From the NCBI GenBank assembly GCA_030639445.1, contig DAOWCR010000039.1, forward strand, positions 1 through 9,228: 9,228 nt of DNA. The letters run 5' to 3'. Shown here piece by piece: positions 1-5,592 of the stretch; position 1 is the stretch's first letter; every line of letters starts with the position of its first letter. The notes beneath the pieces were generated by a model that worked only from the letters and a program-made list of their open reading frames with translations, searched no databases and was not told the DNA's origin. This DNA is from Dehalococcoidales bacterium (GTDB lineage: Bacteria > Chloroflexota > Dehalococcoidia > Dehalococcoidales > RBG-16-60-22). Made by a program: the position numbers and the translations under genes.

Positions 1-148
1 TGAGGTGAAGAGGTATAAGTGAGTAAGGGGAATTGAAAAGGACAAGATTACGAGTAATTAAAAATTAGGGAAACAATTCGTTCGTGGTTAGCTTTGATTT
101 GTTTTTAGAGTTATGTTAAGTTCTTTGGGGTGAGGAGGTATAAATAAA

Positions 149-235
149 GGGGTGTTTAAGGGGGGCTTTGCCCTTCTTCCCTAACTACCTCCCCCTCGCC
201 TTTGAAGGAGAGGGGGACACAGGGGGTGAGGTAGC
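149..235. repeat. Composite palindromic repeat, copy 1 (REP/MITE-like)
   Basis: This spacer copy starts with GGGGTGTTTAAG (149-160), continues into a GC-rich segment (GGGGGGCTTTGCCC, 161-174), then a near-perfect hairpin: CCCCCTCGCCTT (191-202) pairs with AAGGAGAGGGGG (205-216) with one mismatch. It is followed by AGGGGGTGAGG (about 221-231). The same ordered modules recur at 2101-2190, so this is a dispersed repeat, not a gene. The remaining bases of 1-300 show no gene; a short direct repeat around GAGGTATAA occurs near 10-18 and 134-142. Whether the repeat is mobile or acts on RNA ends cannot be told from one window. Confidence 0.7.
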
Positions 236-300
236 TAAAACAAATAACTAAAAAACCTTGTGAAAGACGAGGGTTTATGTTAACCTAAGGCAGGTGCACC

Positions 301-1656
301 ATGAACATGGACATGTTTGAACAGCAGGGCGAGGACCTGAAAATGCGGGAGGCACCCCTGGCCACCCGGATGAGGCCCACCAGCCTGAATACCTTCGTCG
401 GGCAGCAGCACATCATCGGCCCGGGGCGTGTGCTGCGGAAAGCGATCGAAAGCGGCCGGATACCCTCCAGCATCCTGTGGGGGCCGCCGGGCTGCGGCAA
501 GACCACCCTGGCTTACATCATCGCCAATACCACCGGCGCACACTTCAGCCCGATAAGCGCCGTCAGCGCCAGCGTGGCCGACCTGCGCCGGATAATCGAA
601 GAGGCGAAGGGACGCCGCCAGATGAACCTGCAGAAGACCATCCTGTTCATCGATGAGATTCACCGCTTCAATAAGAGTCAGCAGGACGCCATCCTGCCCT
701 TCGTGGAAGACGGCACCGTCACCTTCATCGGCGCCACCACGGAAAACCCTTCCTTCGAGGTTACTTCCCCCCTCCTCTCCCGCAGCCGGGTGCTGCCGCT
801 CAAGCCCCTCGCCGAGGATGAACTCCAGGTAATCATCACCAGGGCGCTCAAGGACAGCCTGCGCGGCATCGGCGGGCTAAACGTAGAGATAGCCCCGGAA
901 GCCCTGATTCACCTTATCACTCAATCCAACAATGACGCCCGGGTGGCGCTCAATACCCTGGAGATAGCCGCCCAGAGCACGCCGCCCGATGACGAGGGCC
1001 AGCGCCTCATCACCCTGCCGACGATTGAAGACGCCCTCCAACACCGGGCCCTACCCTATGATAAAAGCGGCGACCAGCACTACGACGTCATCTCCGCCCT
1101 GCACAAGTCCATGCGCGGCTCGGACCCGGATGCTTCTCTCTACTGGCTGGCCCGGATGCTGGAAGCCGGAGAAGACGCCCTGTACATTGCCCGCCGCCTG
1201 GTGCGCTTCGCCTCCGAAGACGTGGGCCTGGCTGACCCCCAGGCGCTGGTCATTACTATGGCGGCGCAGCAAGCCGTCCACTTCATCGGCATGCCCGAGG
1301 GCAATCTGGCGCTGGCCGAGGCCGTCGTCTACCTGGCCACCGCCCCGAAAAGCAACTCCTTATACGAGGCTTATTCCCGCGCCCGGAAAGAAATTGAACA
1401 GGGCACCAGCGAGTCGGTGCCCCTGCACCTGCGTAACCCGGTTACCCCGCTGATGAAAGAGCTGGGCTACGGCGAAGGTTATAAATACGCCCACGACTAC
1501 CCGGAACACTTCGTGGAGCAACAGAACCTGCCCGACTCCCTCCAGAACCGGAAATACTACACCCCCAGCGGACTGGGCTACGAGAAGCAGGTTGTTAACC
1601 GGCTGAAAAACTGGTGGCATAAGAAAGGTAAACCGGACGAAAGCGAAACAGAATAA
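301..1656 (+). CDS. rarA: RarA/MgsA-family replication-associated AAA+ ATPase
   Basis: This 451-residue protein belongs to the RarA (MgsA; eukaryotic WRNIP1/Mgs1) family, cytoplasmic clamp-loader-like ATPases that act at stalled replication forks. The AAA+ core is complete: Walker A GPPGCGKTT at residues 61-69, Walker B LFIDEIHRF at 115-123, and sensor-1 region GATTENPSF beginning near 144, followed by the SRSRV segment expected to hold the arginine finger. The C-terminal half carries the family's tetramerisation region, including RMLEAGEDALYIARRLVRFASEDVG, and ends with a typical KYYTPSGLGYE segment. Length is normal for the family. The ATG at 301 follows AGGTG at 292-296 with short spacing; in-frame ATGs at residues 3 and 5 are alternatives. 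It stands alone: no gene is seen before it, and a long repeat island follows. It is intact and unremarkable in composition for this genome. Confidence 0.96.
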   Translation: MNMDMFEQQGEDLKMREAPLATRMRPTSLNTFVGQQHIIGPGRVLRKAIESGRIPSSILWGPPGCGKTTLAYIIANTTGAHFSPISAVSASVADLRRIIEEAKGRRQMNLQKTILFIDEIHRFNKSQQDAILPFVEDGTVTFIGATTENPSFEVTSPLLSRSRVLPLKPLAEDELQVIITRALKDSLRGIGGLNVEIAPEALIHLITQSNNDARVALNTLEIAAQSTPPDDEGQRLITLPTIEDALQHRALPYDKSGDQHYDVISALHKSMRGSDPDASLYWLARMLEAGEDALYIARRLVRFASEDVGLADPQALVITMAAQQAVHFIGMPEGNLALAEAVVYLATAPKSNSLYEAYSRARKEIEQGTSESVPLHLRNPVTPLMKELGYGEGYKYAHDYPEHFVEQQNLPDSLQNRKYYTPSGLGYEKQVVNRLKNWWHKKGKPDESETE

Positions 1657-1724
1657 TATCAGGAACACCATAAAGAGAATTTTCAGGCAAACCAGCCTCC
1701 TGACCCCCTTCCCCCGGGATATAT

Positions 1725-1809
1725 GGTGACCTCATCCCCTTTAGATTTTATTTGGTAACCCTCCCCCTTTAATGTTTATCAGGTAACCCTAACCCCCTTT
1801 ATCCCCCTT
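1725..1809. repeat. Three tandem ~28-base units, GGTRACCY...CCCCTTTA type
   Basis: Three head-to-tail imperfect units begin at 1725 (GGTGACCTCATCCCCTTTA), 1754 (GGTAACCCTCCCCCTTTA) and 1782 (GGTAACCCTAACCCCCTTTA), spaced 29 and 28 bases, each with an AT-rich linker. Related sequence appears in inverted orientation at 2176-2272. No reading frame of interest crosses it. These units form the first part of a repeat-rich spacer after rarA. Confidence 0.65.
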
Positions 1810-1862
1810 CCCCTTAGTAAGGGGAAGGGGGAGGGTTTTGGAAAGAGGGACTTCGTCCCTCT
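1803..1862. repeat. Two adjacent perfect hairpins downstream of rarA
   Basis: CCCCCTTCCCCTTA (1803-1816) is followed after a single G by its exact reverse complement (1818-1831), a 14-bp perfect palindrome. A second hairpin pairs AGAGGGAC (1844-1851) with GTCCCTCT (1855-1862) around a TTC loop. Neither is followed directly by a long T run on the plus strand, so they are weak candidates for rho-independent termination. They may still protect or bound the rarA transcript 3' end. The same style of palindrome recurs at 2145-2172. Confidence 0.65.
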
Positions 1863-1907
1863 AAAACTCCCTTTTATTTTTTGGAGGCTTCGCCTCTCTT
1901 TGACTCT

Positions 1908-2040
1908 CCTTCCTGCGGGGATGCTTTAGTCCTCCTTGTTCTGAGTTAAGAGTGCGGACATCTTAATTCTCCCTGCTCTGGGTTAATAATATGAGAGTGT
2001 TTTAGCTCTCCTGTTCTGAGTTAGTAATATGGGGTGTTTA
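1908..2040. repeat. Imperfect ~37-38-base tandem repeat
   Basis: Units share the core TGTTCTGAGTTAATAATATG followed by a GTGTTTTAGCTCTCC-like half. Recognisable starts lie at about 1937, 1974 and 2012, with a partial unit before them (GGGGATGCTTTAGTCCTCC, from about 1917). The units are degenerate, and the last runs directly into the GGGGTGTTTAAG module at 2031. Divergence between units and the lack of unique spacers argue against a CRISPR array. Confidence 0.55.
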
Positions 2041-2072
2041 AGAGGAACACAAGCCCCTCTTTTACAATAGCC
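2031..2072. repeat. Composite palindromic repeat, copy 2 (5' half)
   Basis: GGGGTGTTTAAGAGG (2031-2045) followed by AGCCCCTCTTTTAC (2052-2065) matches the front half of the copy starting at 2101, exactly 70 bases later. The second half is decayed: CCTCCTCTCCCTTGAAGAAA at 2071-2090 only loosely resembles the palindrome of copy 3. The hairpin AGAGG...CCTCT followed by TTTT is terminator-like. Confidence 0.6.
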
Positions 2073-2100
2073 TCCTCTCCCTTGAAGAAAATTTATCAAT

Positions 2101-2190
2101 GGGGTGTCTAAGAGGGGCGCCAGCCCCTCTTTTTCAAAATCTTTCCCCCTCTCCTTATCAAAGGAGAGGGGGTCAGGGGGTGAGGTTCCC
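2101..2190. repeat. Composite palindromic repeat, copy 3 (most complete)
   Basis: The unit begins GGGGTGTCTAAG, then hairpin AGAGGGGC (2111-2118)/GCCCCTCT (2123-2130), then a 12-bp perfect palindrome CCCCCTCTCCTT (2145-2156)/AAGGAGAGGGGG (2161-2172) with an ATCA loop. It ends in AGGGGGTGAGG (2175-2185). The same module order is seen at 149-235. Dispersed C/G-rich palindromes of this type are known from many Chloroflexota and cyanobacterial intergenic regions; their function is generally unknown. Confidence 0.7.
2110..2134 (+). terminator. Terminator-like hairpin inside repeat copy 3
   Basis: An 8-bp GC-rich stem (2111-2118 with 2123-2130), extendable by one A-T pair, has a four-base loop and is followed by TTTT at 2131-2134. 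This fits a rho-independent terminator on the plus strand. It lies about 450 bases after rarA, so if it works it would catch read-through before the phosphate operon. That it is part of a repeat makes a dedicated role uncertain. Confidence 0.4.
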
Positions 2191-2272
2191 ATATATCCCA
2201 GGGGAGGGGAAAAAGGGGGTGGGTTCCCTAATAATATAATTAAGGGAGACGAGGGGTCACCTAATAAAATCT
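2176..2272. repeat. Inverted copies of the 1715-1761 repeat modules
   Basis: The reverse complement of 2176-2200 matches 1715-1739 at 21 of 25 positions, sharing GGGATATATGG and ACCTCA. The reverse complement of 2254-2272 matches 1743-1761 at 17 of 19 positions (AGATTTTATT then GGTRACCC). Both modules are inverted relative to their partners, but their order is not simply mirrored, so this is a shuffled mosaic instead of one clean terminal inverted repeat pair. Confidence 0.6.
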
Positions 2273-2315
2273 GGGAGGCGGGCTAATAAATAACCCTAAT
2301 AACTCTGAAAACACC

Positions 2316-2344
2316 TTGACAATCAATGGTAACTTGTCTAAACT
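2316..2344 (+). promoter_or_regulatory. Candidate sigma-70-type promoter for the DUF47-PiT operon
   Basis: A perfect -35 TTGACA (2316-2321) is followed after 17 bases by TAAACT (2339-2344, four of six to the -10 consensus). The expected start near 2350 falls in an inverted repeat, CTGAGAA (2349-2355) with TTCTCAG (2367-2373), which could be an operator or an early mRNA hairpin. The implied leader before the start codon at 2543 is about 190 bases, and I see no recognisable riboswitch in it. Confidence 0.5.
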
Positions 2345-2542
2345 CATACTGAGAATGAGCTTAAAGTTCTCAGGAGTGCTTACCTTCTATGTGTAGGTTT
2401 GCGGAAAGAAATGAGATTCCCCATATACTTTCCGCTGCCCATTCCAGTTTGACCTGTCCCGCTCCCTCAATTTTAAATCCCCCGGTTAAATATGCCCGGC
2501 GCCAGCCCTTCCCAGAGAAGGGCCAGCCGAGGAGAACCAGGC

Positions 2543-3172
2543 ATGGTTAAGTTCTCCCTTCTGCCCCGGGAGAGCAAGTTTTTTGACCTTTTCGAGGAAA
2601 GCGCCCGCAACATGTTAAAGACGTCTCAAGCCCTGAGAGAGATGTTGAATGCCTGGGAATTAGTAGAGGGCAAAGTCGCCGAAATAACCGAGCTGGAGCA
2701 CGCCGGAGACACCATTACCCACCAGATTGTCGCCCAGCTACACCGCACCTTCGTCACCCCCTTCGATAGAGAGGACATGGCCTTCCTGGCCCATACCATG
2801 GATGACGTGACCGACTTTATCCATGCTGCGGCGGACGCCATGCTCATCTACAAGATAAACGAGCCCACGACCAGGTCTAAAGAGTTAGCCAATATCATTG
2901 TGCAGGCGACGGCCGAGGTGGAAAAGGCAGTCCACGGACTGCGCCGCCATACTGACCTGAAGCGGATTCTGGAGCGGTGCGTGGAGATTAATCGGCTGGA
3001 GAATATGGCCGACCGGGTGTTTCGGGCAGCGATGGCCGAGCTCTTTGATGACAGCGTCGACATGGCCCAGGTGATTAAATGGCGCGAGATTTACGAACAC
3101 ATGGAGAGCGCAACCGACAGGTGCGAGGACGTGGCCAATGTCCTTGAAGGGGTAGCGCTCAAGCATGCCTGA
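2543..3172 (+). CDS. DUF47/PhoU-like phosphate transport accessory protein
   Basis: This protein has 209 residues from the preferred ATG. It belongs to the DUF47 (TIGR00153, PhoU-like) family, cytoplasmic helical-bundle proteins usually encoded beside PiT phosphate permeases and thought to modulate them. The family's acidic pattern is visible: ELEHAGD at residues 50-56, TPFDRED at 72-78 followed by an MDDVTD segment, then repeated acidic helices with INRLENMADR and a final YEHMESATDRCEDVANVLE. An upstream in-frame ATG at 2492 would add 17 residues unlike the family (rich in P, S, R). The start at 2543 has AGGAG at 2530-2534 with 8-base spacing and gives the family's normal N-terminus, so it is chosen. 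The stop TGA overlaps the permease start by 8 bases, implying translational coupling. It also shows that TGA acts as a normal stop here. Confidence 0.92.
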   Translation: MVKFSLLPRESKFFDLFEESARNMLKTSQALREMLNAWELVEGKVAEITELEHAGDTITHQIVAQLHRTFVTPFDREDMAFLAHTMDDVTDFIHAAADAMLIYKINEPTTRSKELANIIVQATAEVEKAVHGLRRHTDLKRILERCVEINRLENMADRVFRAAMAELFDDSVDMAQVIKWREIYEHMESATDRCEDVANVLEGVALKHA

Positions 3173-4184
3173 TTCTTCCCTCGGGCTCCTCATCCTGGTT
3201 ATTGTTCTGGCCATCGGCTTTGGCATAGTTAACGGCTTTAACGACGCCGCCAATGCCATCGCCGCCGCCATCAGCACCCGGGCCCTTTCTCCCAGAGATG
3301 CCCTCATCATCGCCGTTATCGCCAACTTCGCCGGGGCGGCCACCGGCACGGCGGTGGCCCACACCATCGGCAAGGGAATCCTCGTCCAGGAAGTAATTTC
3401 CTATCCCACCCTCATTGCCGCTCTGGCCGCCATCATCGTCTGGGGGACGCTGGCGACCAAGGCCGGTTTGCCGATAAGTATCCACCACGGGTTTATCGCC
3501 GGGCTGGCGGCGGCCGGTATGGCCGTGGCGGGCAACGCCGCCGTGGTCTGGAGTGTCATGCAGCGCATTCTGGCGGCGGTGATCATCGCGCCCACGCTTG
3601 GCCTGGTTGGCGGCTTTATCATTATGCTCGCTATATACTGGATTTTTCGGAACGTCGCCCCGGACAGAATACGCCGTATTTTCAGCCGGGCGCAGTTCCT
3701 GAGCACCGCCTTTATGGCTTACAGTCACGGCAAGAACGATGGCCAGATGCCTATCGGCGTCATCACTATGGCCCTGGTGATTTATTACCAGGACATCGGC
3801 ATCTGGGACCGCCTCTCCCTGCTGAACCCCGACCTGTGGTGGGTAATTGTTATTTCCGCCGCCGCTATCAGTTCCGGTATGGCGATGGGGGGACGGCGGG
3901 TGATTAGAACTGTAGGCATGAGGATGACGAGCCTGAGGCCGGTCCACGGTTTTGCCACCCATCTCGCCGCCGCCAGCGTTATTGAGACCGCCTCGCACTT
4001 CGGCATCCCGGTAAGCACCACCCACTGCGTCAGCACCTCGGTGATGGGGGTGGGGGCCACCCGGCGGTTTTCCGCCGTACGCTGGGGCATTGCCGGTAAC
4101 ATCGTCGCCGCCTGGATACTGACCTTCCCCATCTGCGGCGCGCTGGGTTATCTCTTTACCCTGTTGCTTAAACTGGTCTTCTAG
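3165..4184 (+). CDS. PiT-family inorganic phosphate permease
   Basis: This 339-residue hydrophobic membrane protein is of the PiT (Pfam PHO4) family, low-affinity phosphate symporters that use an ion gradient. The two inverted half-repeats each show the family signature: NGFNDAANAIA at residues 23-33 and SHGKNDGQMPIG at 187-198. A conserved PVSTTHCVSTSVMGVG stretch lies near 282-297. Most of the chain is membrane-spanning; the sequence is short for the family and lacks a large central hydrophilic loop. The ATG lies inside the last codons of the DUF47 gene (8-base overlap), which fits a coupled transporter/accessory pair. Its TAG stop (4182-4184) overlaps the TAG of the convergent gmk gene in the palindrome CTAG. 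Substrate could also be a related oxyanion such as sulfate, but the DUF47 partner favours phosphate. Confidence 0.94.
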   Translation: MPDSSLGLLILVIVLAIGFGIVNGFNDAANAIAAAISTRALSPRDALIIAVIANFAGAATGTAVAHTIGKGILVQEVISYPTLIAALAAIIVWGTLATKAGLPISIHHGFIAGLAAAGMAVAGNAAVVWSVMQRILAAVIIAPTLGLVGGFIIMLAIYWIFRNVAPDRIRRIFSRAQFLSTAFMAYSHGKNDGQMPIGVITMALVIYYQDIGIWDRLSLLNPDLWWVIVISAAAISSGMAMGGRRVIRTVGMRMTSLRPVHGFATHLAAASVIETASHFGIPVSTTHCVSTSVMGVGATRRFSAVRWGIAGNIVAAWILTFPICGALGYLFTLLLKLVF

Positions 4185-4813
4185 TCCGGTAAAGAGATTT
4201 CTCTCGGTGTTACCCGGCACTTTTCCGCCACCACAATCACGGCAATATCCGAGACCGCCCGGTCAATTTCATCCCGCCGGCTATAGACGACGTAGTCAAA
4301 CAAGGACAGCTGTTCTATTTCTTTCCTGGCTGTTTGGGAACGCAGGGCCAGGTCAAAGGACGACTCGGTGCGGCGCTGCTTTAACCTCAGCATAAGTTCT
4401 TCTATTGAGGACGGCATCAGGAAGATAAGTACCGCCTGAGGCAGAATTTTCTTAATGGTGGCGGCGCCCTGAACATCAACCTTGACGACGGTGTCCCGGC
4501 CCCCGTCCAGCGCCTGCTTCACCGGCTTCCGGGGCACGCCGTACCGGTTACCATAGACGTTCGCCCATTCCAGGAACTCGCCACGGTCAATCATATCCTG
4601 GAACTTATCCGTGGAGATAAAACGGTAGTCGATGTTATCTCTCTCACCGGCCCGCTGCGGCCGCGTGGTTACCGTGGTAATATAGGCAAAGGGACAGTCC
4701 AGTTCTCTCATCCGGCTCAAAACGGCATCCTTGCCCACTCCAGAGGGGCCGGAGAGAACCAGGAGCAGCGGTCCGGCGGTGGGGATGGGGGAGAGCTGAC
4801 GTTTACGGCTCAT
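4181..4813 (-). CDS. gmk: Guanylate kinase
   Basis: This 210-residue cytoplasmic enzyme phosphorylates GMP to GDP using ATP, an essential step in purine nucleotide synthesis and recycling. The P-loop GPSGVGKD is at residues 22-29. The GMP-binding region TTRPQRAGERDNIDYRF spans 49-65, with GEFLEWANVYGNRYG at 78-92 and VDVQGA at 112-117. A lid region RLKQRRTES is followed by a helical C-terminus ending in FDYVV. Length is normal. The start lies two bases after the remA stop, so the pair is almost certainly one operon; only AAGG immediately before the ATG resembles a ribosome site, suggesting coupling to remA translation. About 14 residues precede the first strand, slightly long but within family range. 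The usual next gene, rpoZ, is absent because the gene ends against the convergent PiT permease. Confidence 0.96.
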   Translation of the reverse strand: MSRKRQLSPIPTAGPLLLVLSGPSGVGKDAVLSRMRELDCPFAYITTVTTRPQRAGERDNIDYRFISTDKFQDMIDRGEFLEWANVYGNRYGVPRKPVKQALDGGRDTVVKVDVQGAATIKKILPQAVLIFLMPSSIEELMLRLKQRRTESSFDLALRSQTARKEIEQLSLFDYVVYSRRDEIDRAVSDIAVIVVAEKCRVTPREISLPD

Positions 4814-4815
4814 CC

Positions 4816-5097
4816 TTATTCGTCGCTTGCGTCCAGTCTTGGCCCTGAGCTCGTCCGACTTGCCTGCCGTCGGCCGGCGATAGTTTCCGGGGCAAGCGCG
4901 GCGAGAATAATATGTCCACTATCAATAAAGATGACCACTTTAGTCCTTCGGCCGTTGGTCATATCAATTAACAGTCCTTTGTTTCTCCCTTCCTGGATGG
5001 TGCGCTTGGTGGGCGCCGAGTTCGGTGAAGCCATGGCAATAACCCTGTTCATGGCCAGAATATTGCTGAATCCGATATGAACCAGTTCTATATCCAT
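4816..5097 (-). CDS. remA: RemA-family (DUF370) DNA-binding regulatory protein
   Basis: This 93-residue protein is of the RemA/DUF370 family, small DNA-binding proteins that in Bacillus subtilis activate biofilm matrix and osmoprotection genes. Conserved segments are GFSNILAMNRVIAM (residues 9-22), SAPTKRTIQEGRNKGLLID (27-45) and NGRRTKVVI (48-56), with the family arginines R18, R50 and R51 present; a PETIA motif closes the core near 70-74. A short polar tail follows. The GTG at 5106 lies within the ribosome site GAGGTGG, so the ATG at 5097 is preferred; it starts MDIELVHIGF as in the family. Gmk follows after two bases, the same neighbour as in many Firmicutes. The regulatory targets in this organism are unknown. 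Confidence 0.92.
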   Translation of the reverse strand: MDIELVHIGFSNILAMNRVIAMASPNSAPTKRTIQEGRNKGLLIDMTNGRRTKVVIFIDSGHIILAALAPETIAGRRQASRTSSGPRLDASDE

Positions 5098-5211
5098 TAT
5101 TACCACCTCAGCCGATTATTTTAATAAAGCTACCCTTTAAACCTCGGCGCCACCGGCACCAGTCCCCCGGTAGCAAGTCACGGGCTGACATTAGCGGAAA
5201 TTCTTACCCCT

Positions 5212-5240
5212 ACGCTATCACTTGTCTCCATAGTTGTCAA
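5212..5240 (-). promoter_or_regulatory. Candidate promoter for remA-gmk
   Basis: On the minus strand, TTGACA (5240 down to 5235) is followed after 17 bases by TAGCGT (5217 to 5212), a weak -10 with three of six consensus bases. It points toward remA with a leader of roughly 110 bases. The perfect -35 and ideal spacing support it; the -10 does not strongly. Confidence 0.4.
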
Positions 5241-5321
5241 GGGAGGTTGGCTTTTCTTCCCGGTTTTTTCTTTTTGGGGAGGGGGCTTTGCCCGGGCCGG
5301 AGCGGTACGTCAAAATAGTAC

Positions 5322-5351
5322 TTGCCCTTTTTAGCCCGCCTGTGTTATGAT
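5322..5351 (+). promoter_or_regulatory. Candidate promoter for the 5S rRNA gene
   Basis: TTGCCC (5322-5327) and TATGAT (5346-5351, five of six consensus) are separated by 18 bases on the plus strand. Expected transcription start near 5358 would leave about 35 bases of leader before the 5S. This is consistent with the 5S being transcribed on its own. Confidence 0.5.
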
Positions 5352-5392
5352 AAATCCGGACTTTAACAATACTTCAGTCACCGTTAAAAATG

Positions 5393-5517
5393 GCCTCTTG
5401 GTGGTTAGAGCGGGGTGGCACCACCCGTTCCCATCCCGAACACGGAAGTGAAACGCCCTAGCGCAGACGATACTTAGGGGGCAACTCCTTGTGGAAAATA
5501 TGCCACTGCCAGGAGGC
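5393..5517 (+). rRNA. rrf: 5S ribosomal RNA (solitary gene)
   Basis: The stretch contains the highly conserved 5S core around CCCATCCCGAACACGGAAGT (5432-5451), preceded by GGTGGTTAGAGCGG. The closing helix pairs the 5' GCCTCTTGGTGG (5393-5404) with the 3' CCACTGCCAGGAGGC (5503-5517), allowing small mismatches. Length is about 125 bases, slightly above the usual 115-120, so exact ends may shift by a few bases. No 23S or 16S sequence adjoins it: upstream lies a divergent promoter region and downstream is clpC. Ribosomal RNA genes scattered apart are known in Dehalococcoidia-type Chloroflexota. Confidence 0.92.
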
Positions 5518-5547
5518 TTTACTTTTTGCCGTCGGTTGCTCTATACT
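5518..5547 (+). promoter_or_regulatory. Candidate promoter for clpC
   Basis: TTTACT (5518-5523) and TATACT (5542-5547, five of six) are spaced by 18 bases, directly after the 5S 3' end and about 45 bases before the clpC start. The T-rich stretch at 5518-5527 may also serve as the 5S termination tail. No CIRCE element (the HrcA operator) or clear CtsR site is seen in this short spacer. Confidence 0.4.
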
Positions 5548-5592
5548 ATTAAGAGTAACACCCATGACGGATAGATAGTTCCAGGGAGAAAA

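Noticed and set aside
989..1453. 154-residue open frame within rarA
   Set aside because: It is in another frame of an intact, well-conserved rarA and has a P/R/W-rich out-of-frame translation.
1908..2040. CRISPR array
   Set aside because: Units are degenerate and contiguous, with no identical repeats separated by unique spacers, and no cas gene is present.
2104..2286. 60-residue open frame in the repeat island
   Set aside because: It lies across palindromic repeats, has a low-complexity G/S/K-rich translation, no ribosome site and no family resemblance.
2492..2542. Upstream ATG start for the DUF47 protein
   Set aside because: The extra 17 residues are unlike the family, and the ATG at 2543 has a good AGGAG site at proper spacing.
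3159..4220. 353-residue open frame antisense to the PiT permease
   Set aside because: It is a shadow of the GC-rich permease: the translation is rich in G, D, H and R with no domain, and the plus-strand gene has clear family motifs.
5098..5106. GTG start for remA
   Set aside because: The GTG is inside the GAGGTGG ribosome site of the ATG at 5097, which gives the normal RemA N-terminus.
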